Below are positions 11,109 through 19,617 of a DNA stretch of 64,000 bases, one piece after another. The notes below the pieces were generated by a model. That model was not told the DNA's origin. It made no database searches and worked only from the letters and a program-made list of their open reading frames with translations. Position 1 is the first letter of the stretch; every line of letters begins with the position of its first letter. The stretch comes from Oxalobacteraceae bacterium (GTDB lineage: Bacteria; Pseudomonadota; Gammaproteobacteria; Burkholderiales; Burkholderiaceae_D), in contig JAIXXN010000040.1 in NCBI GenBank assembly GCA_027490725.1, positions 84,457 through 148,456 of the forward strand, in the 5' to 3' direction. A program made the translations under genes and the position numbers.

Positions 11109-11762
11109 TTAAGCGGCGTCTTTAGCGGCAGGTACGGAGCCGCCGATGGCTTCGAATTTCAGCTGGATCAGCTGGCGACCTGGCGATTTCTTGTCGGTCG
11201 CATCGAGCGCTGCCTGATACGCGGTGCGTGCTTCGGCCAGCTTGTTCTGCGCCACCAGGATGTCGCCCTTGCGGTCCGCCACGGAACCGGCAAACTGCGC
11301 AGGCACGTCGCCAGCCAGCACTTTCAGTGCTTCGTCATAGGCTTTTTCGTCCAGCAGCAGGCCAGCCAGACGCACTTTCGCAACTGCCTTGAAATCCTCG
11401 CCACCATGGTCGATCGCCCATTGCAGCTGGGCCTTGGCCGATTTCACATCGCTGGCATCGAAGCTGCTCTTGGCCGCTACCAGTGCGCTCATCGGCGCGT
11501 AGGTGGTGCTACCGAATTTGCTTTCCATGTCGCCGGCGGCGCGCAGCACCTTGGCATTGTCCTTGGCATCGACGGCCGAGGTCAGCTCGTCGTACAGCGC
11601 GGCAGCCTGAGTCGCCTGATTGCGCTGATAGTAGTTCCAGCCGTTGAAACCGGAATACGCCGCCAGACCGGCAATTACCACCCACGAGGTCAGATTGCCG
11701 TACTTTTCCCACCAAGCTTTGAGGGAAGCAATTTGTTCTTGTTCTTCGAGATCGTATGCCAT
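11109..11762 (-). CDS. YfgM-like TPR protein, SecYEG-associated
   Basis: A 217-residue protein with an acidic cytoplasmic start (YDLEEQEQIASLKAWWEKYGN), one membrane helix at about residues 25-42, and a periplasmic tetratricopeptide-type helical domain. The EQEQIxxLKxWWxxYGN start followed by a TM helix is typical of the YfgM/Tol-Pal-like family, reported to link the SecYEG translocon with periplasmic chaperones. Position directly between hisS and bamB is conserved and supports the call. Confidence 0.88.
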   Translation of the reverse strand: MAYDLEEQEQIASLKAWWEKYGNLTSWVVIAGLAAYSGFNGWNYYQRNQATQAAALYDELTSAVDAKDNAKVLRAAGDMESKFGSTTYAPMSALVAAKSSFDASDVKSAKAQLQWAIDHGGEDFKAVAKVRLAGLLLDEKAYDEALKVLAGDVPAQFAGSVADRKGDILVAQNKLAEARTAYQAALDATDKKSPGRQLIQLKFEAIGGSVPAAKDAA

Positions 11763-11824
11763 GTCAGTGTGTCTGCTAGTTATAAGGGTTATTAAAAATG
11801 AGCCGGGCTTGCAAAATTTAGTAA

Positions 11825-11882
11825 AACTTGGTGATGCTCAGTGATGCTTATGATGCTGCTCAGTGATGCTTAGTGATACTTA
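11825..11882. repeat. Degenerate ~10-bp tandem repeat at the hisS 3' end
   Basis: About six imperfect copies of CAGTGATGCT/TAGTGATACT follow the hisS stop (its own last codon and stop read GATCACTAA on the minus strand). Each copy restates the terminal codon plus stop, as if the 3' end had been duplicated several times. It has no gene or terminator function that I can see. Confidence 0.7.
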
Positions 11883-13232
11883 GTGATCGCAGTTCTCATC
11901 GTGTACGTGGTGGTGATGATCGCCGCTTTCGGTAATCTGGTCCACCACGAAATCCACCACATCATCGAACGGCACAGTCGCCTGTTGCTGCTCGCCTTCC
12001 GCGGCGCGCATGGCTTTCACGGCGGCGCTATGGTTCTGCACTTCGTCTTCACCGATGATCACGGCAAACGATGCGCCGCTGCCATCGGCCTTTTTCATTT
12101 GCGACTTGAAGCTACCGGCACCGGCAGCGGTCGAGCCGTGCATGATGACGTCCAGACCGGCGTCGCGCAGGCGCTCGCCCAGCACGAAGGCCTGCAGTTG
12201 TGCTGCTTCGCCCTGATGCACCAGATACACGTCACACTGGCTAGGCTGATCCGGTTCACCGGCCGCTTTCAGCAGCTCCAGCAGACGCTCGATGCCCATG
12301 GCGAAACCGACCGCCGGGGTAGGCTTGCCGCCAAACGAAGCGATCAGCGGATCGTAACGACCGCCGGCACATACCGTGCCCTGCGAGCCGAGCGAGTCGG
12401 TGACCCATTCGAACACGGTGCGATTGTAGTAGTCCAGACCACGCACCAGACGCGGATTGATCACGTAAGGAATGTTGTTGTGGTCGAGGATCTTGCGCAC
12501 GCCATTGAAGTGCGCCAGCGATTCTTCGCCCAGGTAGTCGAGCAGCTTGGGCGCCTGATTGACCATCTCCTGCATGGCCGGATTTTTAGTATCCAGAATG
12601 CGCAGCGGATTGGCGTGCAGACGGCGCTTGGCTTCAGCGTCGAGAATCTCTTCGTGCTGTTCCAGATAGGCGATCAGATCGACGCGGTGGCGCGCGCGCT
12701 CTTCCGCATCACCGATCGAGTTCAGTTCCAGACGGATGTTTTCCAGGCCCAGATCGTCCCACAGACGACGGCACATCATGATCATTTCCGCGTCTACGTC
12801 CGGGCCGCTGAAGCCGACCGCTTCGCAACCGAACTGGTAGAACTGGCGATAGCGGCCGCGCTGCGGACGCTCGTGGCGGAACATCGGGCCCGTGTACCAA
12901 AGGCGCTTCGGGCCTTCGTAGACCAGATTGTGTTCGATAACGGCGCGCACGGCACCGGCAGTACCTTCCGGACGCAGGGTCAGCTGGTCGCCATTCATCG
13001 AATCGGTGAAGGAATACATTTCCTTTTCCACGATGTCAGTGACAGCACCAATCGCGCGCGCGAACAGTGCCGTGTTTTCCACGATCGGCGTACGGATCTG
13101 CTGGAAGCCGTAGCTCTGCACTACCGACTGTGCGGTGTTTTCAAACAGCTGCCACAGATGCGAATCGGTCGGCAGGATATCGTTCATGCCTTTGATGGCG
13201 ACAATTTTTTCAGCTTTTTTTGGTTCGGACAT
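11880..13232 (-). CDS. hisS: Histidyl-tRNA synthetase with His-rich tail
   Basis: A 450-residue class II synthetase. Motif 2 lies around [19 protein letters not shown] (about residues 112-130), the histidine-A motif [15 protein letters not shown] in the middle, and the anticodon-binding domain follows. It charges tRNA-His. The C-terminus carries an extra tail containing four consecutive histidines and then VHDENCDH, rich in metal-ligand residues and not part of the catalytic or anticodon domains. It lies 21 bases downstream of ispG and is presumably co-transcribed with ispG, rodZ and pilW. Confidence 0.96.
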   Translation of the reverse strand: MSEPKKAEKIVAIKGMNDILPTDSHLWQLFENTAQSVVQSYGFQQIRTPIVENTALFARAIGAVTDIVEKEMYSFTDSMNGDQLTLRPEGTAGAVRAVIEHNLVYEGPKRLWYTGPMFRHERPQRGRYRQFYQFGCEAVGFSGPDVDAEMIMMCRRLWDDLGLENIRLELNSIGDAEERARHRVDLIAYLEQHEEILDAEAKRRLHANPLRILDTKNPAMQEMVNQAPKLLDYLGEESLAHFNGVRKILDHNNIPYVINPRLVRGLDYYNRTVFEWVTDSLGSQGTVCAGGRYDPLIASFGGKPTPAVGFAMGIERLLELLKAAGEPDQPSQCDVYLVHQGEAAQLQAFVLGERLRDAGLDVIMHGSTAAGAGSFKSQMKKADGSGASFAVIIGEDEVQNHSAAVKAMRAAEGEQQQATVPFDDVVDFVVDQITESGDHHHHVHDENCDH

Positions 13233-13253
13233 TATTGATCTTCTTCGTGTTCA

Positions 13254-14522
13254 TCAAGCCGCAACAGGCTTGCTGTAATTAGTCTTGACGTAATTCAGGA
13301 CGATTTCCTGGAATTCTTCGACGATGCGCTCACCGCGCAGCGTCGCTACTTTGGCGCCGTCGACAAACACCGGCGCGGCGGGCGATTCGCCAGTGCCGGG
13401 CAGGCTGATACCGATGTTGGCATGTTTCGATTCGCCGGGACCGTTGACGATACAACCCATCACGGCGACGTTCATACCTTCCACGCCCGGATAGATTTTT
13501 TTCCACTCCGGCATTTGCTCGCGCAAGAAGGTCTGGATGTTATCCGCCAGTTCCTGGAAGGTGGTCGAGGTGGTGCGACCGCAACCCGGGCAGGCAATCA
13601 CCATCGGGGTGAATTTGCGCAGGCCCATGGTTTGCAGGATCTCCTGCCCCACCACCACTTCGCGGCTACGGTCACCGCCCGGTTCGGGGGTCAGCGAAAT
13701 CCGGATGGTGTCGCCGATGCCTTCTTGCAGCAGCACCGACAGCGCTGCCGTCGACGCAACGATGCCTTTGCTGCCCATACCAGCCTCGGTCAGTCCGAGG
13801 TGCAGCGGATAGTCGCAGCGACGCGCCAGTTCGCGGTACACGGCGATCAGATCCTGCACGCCGGAGACTTTGCAGGACAGGATGATCTTGTCGCGGCCCA
13901 ACCCCAGCTCTTCGGCACGCACGGCGTTTTCGATGGCCGACGTAATCAGCGCTTCGTACATCACCGCCTGCGCTGGCCATGGCTCGGCGCGACCGGCATT
14001 TTCATCCATGATGCGCGCCAGCAGGGCCTGATCCAGACTGCCCCAGTTGACGCCGATGCGTACCGGCTTGTCGTAGCGGGCTGCCACTTCGATCATCTGC
14101 GCAAACTGGGTGTCGCGCTTGGCGCCCTTGCCTACGTTGCCCGGATTGATGCGGTATTTCGAGAGCGCCTTGGCGCACTCCGGATAGTCGGTCAGCAGCG
14201 TATGGCCGTTGTAATGAAAGTCGCCCACCAGCGGCACGTCGACCTCCATTTTGTCGAGCTGTTCGCGGATGTAGGGCACTGCAGCTGCCGCTTCCGGACG
14301 GTCCACTGTCAGACGCACCAGCTCCGAACCGGCGCGCGCCAGTTCTTTAATCTGGATCGCCGTTTCCACCGCGTTGGCGGTATCGGTATTGGTCATCGAC
14401 TGCACCACCACCGGTGCATCGCCACCCACCCAGATCTGGCGCTGGCCGTGTGCAATCAGCACGCGGCGGCTGGCGCGACGTGCTGCGGGACCCGATGGAA
14501 TGGCTGTGAGGCTAGAAGACAT
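13254..14522 (-). CDS. ispG: 4-hydroxy-3-methylbut-2-enyl diphosphate synthase
   Basis: A 422-residue iron-sulfur enzyme of the MEP isoprenoid pathway, converting MEcPP to HMBPP. The N-terminal TIM barrel begins [14 protein letters not shown]; the 4Fe-4S ligands are seen in [10 protein letters not shown] and [10 protein letters not shown] near the C-terminus. The length agrees with the beta/gammaproteobacterial short form. The first 15 or so residues (Ser/Ala/Arg-rich) are less conserved, so the precise start is slightly uncertain. Confidence 0.96.
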   Translation of the reverse strand: MSSSLTAIPSGPAARRASRRVLIAHGQRQIWVGGDAPVVVQSMTNTDTANAVETAIQIKELARAGSELVRLTVDRPEAAAAVPYIREQLDKMEVDVPLVGDFHYNGHTLLTDYPECAKALSKYRINPGNVGKGAKRDTQFAQMIEVAARYDKPVRIGVNWGSLDQALLARIMDENAGRAEPWPAQAVMYEALITSAIENAVRAEELGLGRDKIILSCKVSGVQDLIAVYRELARRCDYPLHLGLTEAGMGSKGIVASTAALSVLLQEGIGDTIRISLTPEPGGDRSREVVVGQEILQTMGLRKFTPMVIACPGCGRTTSTTFQELADNIQTFLREQMPEWKKIYPGVEGMNVAVMGCIVNGPGESKHANIGISLPGTGESPAAPVFVDGAKVATLRGERIVEEFQEIVLNYVKTNYSKPVAA

Positions 14523-14555
14523 AGTGTTCAGCTTTGGTTTCTTAAAATACGAGAG

Positions 14556-15620
14556 TTACTTGATGTTCACGCGCGAAATCGTGCCACCCGCTACCGGTGG
14601 CAGCGCCAGCGGGCTACCGCCCAGCGTCGCTTCCACACCACCCGGTTTGCCCACGATCAGCAGTGCCGCATCCTTGATCTCGAAGGTCTCGGTGCTACCG
14701 GCTTTCACGGTGCGCGAAATCAGCGAGCTGGCACCGGGACGGCGGATTTCCACCCACGAGTCCTCGTTCACTTTCAGCACCAGCTGGGTAGCGCTGCTTG
14801 CCGGTGCAGCCGGTGCTGCCGCTGGGGTAGCGGCGGTCGCTGCCGGCTTGGCTGGAGTGGTCGCTGCAGCCGCTGCGCCGGCAGGCGGCGTGCCTGCTGC
14901 GACCGGAGCTGCTGTCGTGGCGGCCGCAGCAGGGGCTGGCGCGGTAACGGACGGCGTTGCCGCCGCAGCCGCTGCGGCGTCGATTGCTACGCCAGCAACG
15001 GCGGACGGCGGCACGGAAACCAGCGGCACATTCGCCGCGGCCACCGGTGCGTTTTCCTCGCCCGGTTTAACCAGGGTGGTTTCGATCGGCGTTACCGCCG
15101 CTTCAGCTGCTTTGGCAGCATCGGCCACTGCGCTCGCGCCATCGGCATCGCTACGCTGGAACATCGACAGCGGAATCATCCCGCTCTGATAGGCATACAC
15201 GCCACCGGCCACCAGCACCAGTGCCGCGGCAGCACCCACCAGCCAAGCCACCGAACTGGCCGGACGCTGGGTCATCGAAGGGAAACGCGATTCGGTAAAT
15301 TTGGCCGGCGCCTCTTTACGGGGCGGCGCAGCTTCGTAACTGGTTGGCGAGACGACTTCGATCATCGCCACCAGCGGTGTCGCATCAAGTTTCACAACCT
15401 TGGCATAGGCACGCACAAAGCCGCGCACCACGGCCATATTCGGCAGTGCATCGTAATCACCAGCTTCCAGCGCGCGCACTTGACGCGTCGCCAGTTTCAG
15501 TTGATCCGCAATCTGCTCCACCGTCAGCCCCATCGCTTCACGCTGTGCTGCCAGTTGCGCGCCGGGCGAGGCCACGCTGGTTTGTTGTTCCTGCGGCGGT
15601 TCAACCCACTCTGAATTCAT
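14556..15620 (-). CDS. rodZ: RodZ-like cell-shape protein (HTH + TM + DUF4115)
   Basis: A 354-residue protein with a cytoplasmic helix-turn-helix (REAMGLTVEQIADQLKL through YDALPNMAVVRGFVRAYAK, about residues 28-75), one membrane helix (about 125-145), a long Ala/Thr/Pro-rich periplasmic linker and a C-terminal domain starting VLKVNEDSWVEIR, as in RodZ. RodZ links MreB to the elongation machinery. The ATG at 15620 is preferred because AGGGG lies 5 bases upstream; an ATG at 15641 would overlap the pilW end by 8 bases. Its place between pilW and ispG is conserved. Confidence 0.88.
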   Translation of the reverse strand: MNSEWVEPPQEQQTSVASPGAQLAAQREAMGLTVEQIADQLKLATRQVRALEAGDYDALPNMAVVRGFVRAYAKVVKLDATPLVAMIEVVSPTSYEAAPPRKEAPAKFTESRFPSMTQRPASSVAWLVGAAAALVLVAGGVYAYQSGMIPLSMFQRSDADGASAVADAAKAAEAAVTPIETTLVKPGEENAPVAAANVPLVSVPPSAVAGVAIDAAAAAAATPSVTAPAPAAAATTAAPVAAGTPPAGAAAAATTPAKPAATAATPAAAPAAPASSATQLVLKVNEDSWVEIRRPGASSLISRTVKAGSTETFEIKDAALLIVGKPGGVEATLGGSPLALPPVAGGTISRVNIK

Positions 15621-15633
15621 TGATTCCCCTGTA

Positions 15634-16455
15634 TCACTCATCAAACGCCCCACGTTGATAAGCAGCATACTCGGCCGAGCCGGCATGGTGGCGACGCAGT
15701 TGCGTCGCCCACGCTGCTTCGGCACCGGCATCGCCGAGCTGGTGCTGCACTTTAATCGCTAGCCATAGCACATCGGCCGTCAGACTCTCCACCTTCGCCA
15801 CCTTGTTCAGGCGCGTGATGAAGAAATTGGCGCGCACAACATCGCGCTTTTCAAAATACACCCGCGCCAGATTGGCATTGGTGGCCGGCAGGTCGGGCGT
15901 CAGCTGCAAGGCTTGCAGCAGATAGCGCTCCGCGCTGGCGTAGTCTTTCACTTTCAGGGCGCAAGAGCCGGCGTTATTGGCCGCGCTGGCCGGCGCGCGG
16001 TAGGCGCGGTTGGCCAGTGCGGCATCGAACAGCGGCATGGCTTCCTTGACCCGGCCAGACTGGCACAGGAAGGAGCCGTAGTTATTCGCCAGATCGGGAT
16101 TCCCCGGCGCGAGCTTGCGGGCGCGCACAAAATTATCCTCGGCCAGTGCCTGTTCACCCATCTGCTGGTAGATCAGGCCGCGCATGCCATAGCCATCGGC
16201 ATACTGGGGATCGGCGGCCAGCGCCAGCTTGACTTCATCGAGCGCCACCACGTACTGGCCCTGCTCGTAGTAGCCGACTGCCAGCTGCATACGGATATCG
16301 ACCTTGCGCTGGTTGGCGGTCTGATCAGACACCGTGGTCAGCTCGGCTTGGCCGCTCTGGCCCGGCGTAGTAGCGGACGAGGCGCAAGCGGCCAGCAGCA
16401 ACCCTGCACACAGAATGCTCAGTGCGGAAAGGCTGCGCTGCGCCAGAGCCAGCAT
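15634..16455 (-). CDS. pilW: Type IV pilus biogenesis lipoprotein PilW/PilF
   Basis: A 273-residue lipoprotein with signal peptide and lipobox LAAC at residues 21-24, followed by about six tetratricopeptide repeats (LAVGYYEQGQYVVALDEVKLAL is one unit). PilW/PilF is the pilotin that helps the PilQ secretin assemble. Its start overlaps the rlmN stop by one base (TGATG). Order rlmN-pilW-rodZ-ispG is conserved in proteobacteria. Confidence 0.92.
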   Translation of the reverse strand: MLALAQRSLSALSILCAGLLLAACASSATTPGQSGQAELTTVSDQTANQRKVDIRMQLAVGYYEQGQYVVALDEVKLALAADPQYADGYGMRGLIYQQMGEQALAEDNFVRARKLAPGNPDLANNYGSFLCQSGRVKEAMPLFDAALANRAYRAPASAANNAGSCALKVKDYASAERYLLQALQLTPDLPATNANLARVYFEKRDVVRANFFITRLNKVAKVESLTADVLWLAIKVQHQLGDAGAEAAWATQLRRHHAGSAEYAAYQRGAFDE

Positions 16456-17639
16456 CAGGAACGGATCTCCACGATCTTGCCGAAATTGGCACCGAATTTC
16501 TGCTGGTATTCGCTCATTTTTTCCATGCGCTCCTGCACCCGGGTGCGGTCCTGCACTTCACCGGCCAGCTGGCCGCAGGCCGCGTCGATATCATCGCCAC
16601 GGGTCTTGCGGATGGTGGTGACGATGCCGGCGTCCAGCAGGATCTGCGCAAACGCCTTGATGCGCGGATTTTTCGAACGCAGCAGGCCCGATTCCGGGAA
16701 TGGATTAAACGGAATCAGATTGAATTTGCAGTTCACGCCCGTCTGGCGGTCCTGCACCAGCGCCACCAGTTCGCGCGCATGCTCGTCGCTGTCGTTGACG
16801 CCGTCCAGCATGCAGTATTCGAAGGTGATGAAGTCGCGCGGCGCAAATTCCAGATAGCGCTTGCAGGCTGCCATCAGCTCTTTCAGCGGGTATTTCTTGT
16901 TCAGCGGGATCAGCCCATCGCGCAGACTATCGTTGGACGCGTGCAGCGAAACGGCCAGTGCCACCGGCACTTCCTGCGACAGCTTGTCGATCATCGGCAC
17001 CACCCCGGAAGTGGACAGGGTCACGCGCCGGCGCGACAGACCGTAGGCGTTATCATCCAGCATCAGCTTCAGGGCGGTGGCGGTCGGCTCGAAGTTCAGC
17101 AACGGCTCGCCCATGCCCATCATCACCACGTTGGTGATCTGGCGCTCGCCTTTCGGGCCCGCTTCGATGCCCTTGGTGCGACGCAGTTCGAATTCGGCCA
17201 TCCACAACTGGCCGATGATTTCGCCCACCGTCAGATTGCGCGAAAAGCCTTGCTTGCCCGTCGAGCAGAAGCGGCAGTTCACGGCGCAACCGGCCTGGGT
17301 GGAAATACACAGAGTGCCGCGGTTTTCTTCCGGAATGTACACGGTTTCCACGGCATTGCCGTTGCCAACGTCCACCAGCCATTTACGCGTACCGTCACTC
17401 GAGGTGTGGTCGCTGATGATGGCCGGCGCCTGTACGAAGGCGCGGGTCTTGAGTTTGTCACGCAGCGATTTGGCCAGATCGGTCATGCTGTCGAAGTCCG
17501 ACGCACCGAACTGGTGTATCCAGCGCTGCAATTGTTTGGCGCGGAACGGTTTCTCCCCCAACTCGGCGCAATAAGCGGTGAGCTGCGCGGGATCGAAGTC
17601 CAGCAAGTTGGTCAGAGGTGCGTTCACGGTGTTGCCCAT
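16455..17639 (-). CDS. rlmN: Dual-specificity 23S rRNA/tRNA adenine C2 methyltransferase
   Basis: A 394-residue radical SAM methylase. The cluster-binding CAVNCRFC lies at about residues 118-125, with [15 protein letters not shown] after it and the conserved [11 protein letters not shown] motif further on. It methylates A2503 of 23S rRNA and A37 of some tRNAs. The ATG at 17639 is preferred over an in-frame TTG three codons upstream. The gene follows the ndk terminator closely, so it is expressed by read-through or from a promoter squeezed into that region. Confidence 0.95.
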   Translation of the reverse strand: MGNTVNAPLTNLLDFDPAQLTAYCAELGEKPFRAKQLQRWIHQFGASDFDSMTDLAKSLRDKLKTRAFVQAPAIISDHTSSDGTRKWLVDVGNGNAVETVYIPEENRGTLCISTQAGCAVNCRFCSTGKQGFSRNLTVGEIIGQLWMAEFELRRTKGIEAGPKGERQITNVVMMGMGEPLLNFEPTATALKLMLDDNAYGLSRRRVTLSTSGVVPMIDKLSQEVPVALAVSLHASNDSLRDGLIPLNKKYPLKELMAACKRYLEFAPRDFITFEYCMLDGVNDSDEHARELVALVQDRQTGVNCKFNLIPFNPFPESGLLRSKNPRIKAFAQILLDAGIVTTIRKTRGDDIDAACGQLAGEVQDRTRVQERMEKMSEYQQKFGANFGKIVEIRS

Positions 17640-17669
17640 TCTATTCAAAACAAATCATCACTACAAATG

Positions 17670-17715
17670 AAAAACCGCTTCTGCGCGCTGCGCATGGCAC
17701 AGCGCAGCAGAAACG
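17670..17715 (-). terminator. Terminator of ndk
   Basis: A long GC-rich stem (outer CCG/CGG, inner GCTGCGC/GCGCAGC and TTCTGC/GCAGAA) is followed on the minus strand by GGTTTTTC, 16 bases after the ndk stop. Confidence 0.75.
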
Positions 17716-17730
17716 GCGATACAGCAGGTA

Positions 17731-18138
17731 TTAAGCGCCGAAGAAGTAGGCGATTTCTACTTTAGCAGCTTCAACAGCGTCGGAACCGTGCACTGCGTTC
17801 GCGTCGATCGAATCAGCGAAGTCAGCGCGGATGGTGCCCTTGTCGGCTTTCTTAGGATCGGTAGCGCCCATCAGTTCGCGGTTTTTCAGAACGGCGTTTT
17901 CGCCTTCCAGAGCTTGAATCATGACTGGGCCCGAAACCATGAAGTCGACCAGATCTTTGAAGAAGCCGCGCTCTTTGTGTGCAGCGTAGAAGCCTTCAGC
18001 TTCTTCACGCGACAGTTGCTTCATTTGCGCTGCAACGATCTTCAGGCCAGCGCCTTCGAAGCGGCTGTAGATTTGGCCGATTACGTTTTTTGCAACTGCG
18101 TCTGGTTTGATGATCGACAGGGTGCGTTCGATTGCCAT
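17731..18138 (-). CDS. ndk: Nucleoside diphosphate kinase
   Basis: A 135-residue kinase that equalises nucleoside di- and triphosphate pools. It has [12 protein letters not shown] at the start, the HKERGFF segment and the C-terminal [20 protein letters not shown] containing the catalytic histidine (in NAVHGSD). GGAG lies 9 bases before the ATG. It heads the minus-strand housekeeping block, ending in its own terminator. Confidence 0.97.
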   Translation of the reverse strand: MAIERTLSIIKPDAVAKNVIGQIYSRFEGAGLKIVAAQMKQLSREEAEGFYAAHKERGFFKDLVDFMVSGPVMIQALEGENAVLKNRELMGATDPKKADKGTIRADFADSIDANAVHGSDAVEAAKVEIAYFFGA

Positions 18139-18318
18139 TTGAAAAACTCCAATAAAAAGAAAGGTTTAAAACAAAATTGATAACTCAATCAACCTTTAAT
18201 TTTACCATAGAACACCCCAACTACCGAGTGCGGGGGTCAGATAGGCTTGCAATACCGGCAATTGATCCGCTAAAAACCGGCACTTTAAGCTTAGCCTAAG
18301 CCCGCAGGCACGCTATCT

Positions 18319-18348
18319 TTGCGCAATTTTGCACAGACATGCTATGCT
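18319..18348 (+). promoter_or_regulatory. Putative sigma-70 promoter of the Bax1/YccA gene
   Basis: TTGCGC, an 18-base spacer and TATGCT lie about 43 bases upstream of the start codon, with GGGAG as the ribosome site of the gene. Confidence 0.45.
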
Positions 18349-18390
18349 TTTGGCAAGCAGTAACCGAATCATCCAGAGGGAGATAAGTTT

Positions 18391-19071
18391 ATGAATAATA
18401 TGCAAAATACCTACGACCTGCCGTCGAGTCGTCAGCTGGTCCAGCACAAAGTGCTGCGCAACACCTACTGGCTGCTGGCGCTTTCCATGGTACCAACCAT
18501 TTTCGGCGCCGCACTGGGCGTCGCCCTGCACCTGCCACTGAGTGGCGGGCTGATGACGCTGCTGTTCCTTGGCGTGGCCTTCGGCTTCATCTGGGGCATC
18601 GAGAAAAACAAGGATTCCGGCATGGGCGTAGCCCTGCTGCTGGGCTTCACCTTCTTCATGGGTCTGATGCTGACGCCGCTGCTGACGCGCATACTGGGCT
18701 TCTCCAACGGTGGCTTCCTGATCATGACCGCCTTCGGTGGTACGGCGGCCGTGTTTGCCGTACTGGCGAGTATCGCCACCGTCTCGAAGCGTGATTTTTC
18801 GGGCGTCGCCAGCTGGGCGTTTGCCGGTCTGATCGTGATTCTACTGGCATCGATCGCCAACATCTTCCTCGGCATTCCTGCCCTGGCAGTGGCGATCTCG
18901 GTGGTGGCAATCGTGATTTTCTCGGCCTACATCCTGTATGACGTGCAGCAGATCATCAACGGCGGCGAGACCAACTACATCCGCGCCACCCTGAGCATCT
19001 ATCTGGACGTGTACAACATCTTCACCAGCCTGCTGTCGCTGCTGGGCATCTTCGGCGGCAACCGCGACTAA
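18391..19071 (+). CDS. Bax inhibitor-1/YccA family membrane protein
   Basis: A 226-residue protein with about seven membrane helices and the C-terminal SAYILYDVQQIINGGETNYIRA-type segment ending in LYLDVYNIF-like sequence (here SIYLDVYNIFTSLLSLLG), which defines the BI-1/YccA (TMBIM) family. E. coli YccA is an FtsH substrate and modulator, and relatives act as pH-gated calcium leak channels. Functional detail is inferred from the family. GGGAG lies 8 bases upstream of ATG, and a strong terminator follows. Confidence 0.9.
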   Translation: MNNMQNTYDLPSSRQLVQHKVLRNTYWLLALSMVPTIFGAALGVALHLPLSGGLMTLLFLGVAFGFIWGIEKNKDSGMGVALLLGFTFFMGLMLTPLLTRILGFSNGGFLIMTAFGGTAAVFAVLASIATVSKRDFSGVASWAFAGLIVILLASIANIFLGIPALAVAISVVAIVIFSAYILYDVQQIINGGETNYIRATLSIYLDVYNIFTSLLSLLGIFGGNRD

Positions 19072-19090
19072 GCTTTCGCGCTTCAGGAAA

Positions 19091-19116
19091 AAGCCGGCCT
19101 CGTGCCGGCTTTTTTA
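19091..19116 (+). terminator. Terminator of the Bax1/YccA gene
   Basis: AAGCCGGC and GCCGGCTT arms followed by a TTTTTT run, about 20 bases after the stop codon. Confidence 0.9.
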
Positions 19117-19143
19117 TTGCAGCGCTGCGGCATGGGGGTGGGA

Positions 19144-19259
19144 GGGCAGATCCGACATCAAAGGGCGGAGCCCAAGGCCGGGGTCAGATCCGACATCCGG
19201 ACACGGACTGAGCCACCAAGCCGGGGTCAGATCCGACATCCGGACACGGACTGAGCCAC
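19144..19259. repeat. Two 39-bp direct repeats plus a partial copy
   Basis: Bases 19178-19216 and 19221-19259 are identical, starting CCGGGGTCAGATCCGACATC and ending GACTGAGCCAC, with a 43-base period. A truncated relative (GGGCAGATCCGACATC) lies at 19144-19159. GGGGTCAGAT-type motifs also occur at 18,233. These look like REP-type dispersed repeats. Confidence 0.8.
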
Positions 19260-19271
19260 GGGCGGATGATT

Positions 19272-19401
19272 AGGCGGAGAACGCGCGCCCTCGGCGCGCG
19301 AGGCTGCCGCTGCGCGGCAGCAGTTGGGCGATTCGGGGCGGGATGGCCCTGCAGGGCCATGCCCTTCGAATCTCACACGCAGGGTGCGTAGGCACCCTGC
19401 T
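19272..19401. repeat. Chain of consecutive GC-rich hairpins
   Basis: At least four hairpins follow one another: CGCGCGCC/GGCGCGCG, GCTGCCGC/GCGGCAGC, ATGGCCCTGCAGGGCCAT (perfect palindrome) and GCAGGGTGC/GCACCCTGC. No gene fits. The last hairpin interrupts a sequence identical to the tRNA-Ser 3' part (see the next entry). Confidence 0.65.
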
Positions 19402-19465
19402 CGCTTCCGCCAAGCAACAAAAAACCGCCTCTTGGGCGGTTATTTGTTGCTTGGCGGAAGCGGTG
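19365..19465. other. Inverted pair of tRNA-Ser 3'-end remnants with the island left junction
   Basis: TTCGAATCTCAC (19365-19376) and CGCTTCCGCCA (19402-19412) are contiguous in tRNA-Ser but here are split by a 25-base hairpin insert. A second, oppositely oriented copy, TGGCGGAAGCGGTG (19452-19465), matches the 3' end of the intact tRNA-Ser gene at 31661-31674 and serves as the left attachment repeat. The two copies form a 20-bp inverted repeat (19402-19421 / 19443-19462) around a terminator-like AACCGCC/GGCGGTT hairpin. Confidence 0.7.
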
Positions 19466-19594
19466 TCTTTATAAACCACTGTCCGCAACGTTCCACACAA
19501 ATCCAAAATAACATTTAAGTCACTGTTTTAAAAAGATTTTTCTAAAAAAACTTGTTCGACCCAATCCACTTTGATACACTTAGATCCATGCTTT

Positions 19595-19617
19595 AAACAT
19601 GGGTAGAAATGTGGGTA
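19595..19617 (+). other. Left-end repeats shared with the right end (possible integrase arm sites)
   Basis: ACATGGGTAGAA followed by TGTGGGTAA lies at the integrase start codon. At 31606-31624 near the other end, GTGGGTAA and ACATGGGTAGAA occur in the reverse order. Matching short repeats just inside both ends fit arm-type binding sites of a tyrosine integrase. Confidence 0.45.

Noticed and set aside
13422..15614. 730-codon plus-strand frame across ispG and rodZ
   Set aside because: Cys/Arg/His-rich nonsense product spanning two real genes on the other strand.
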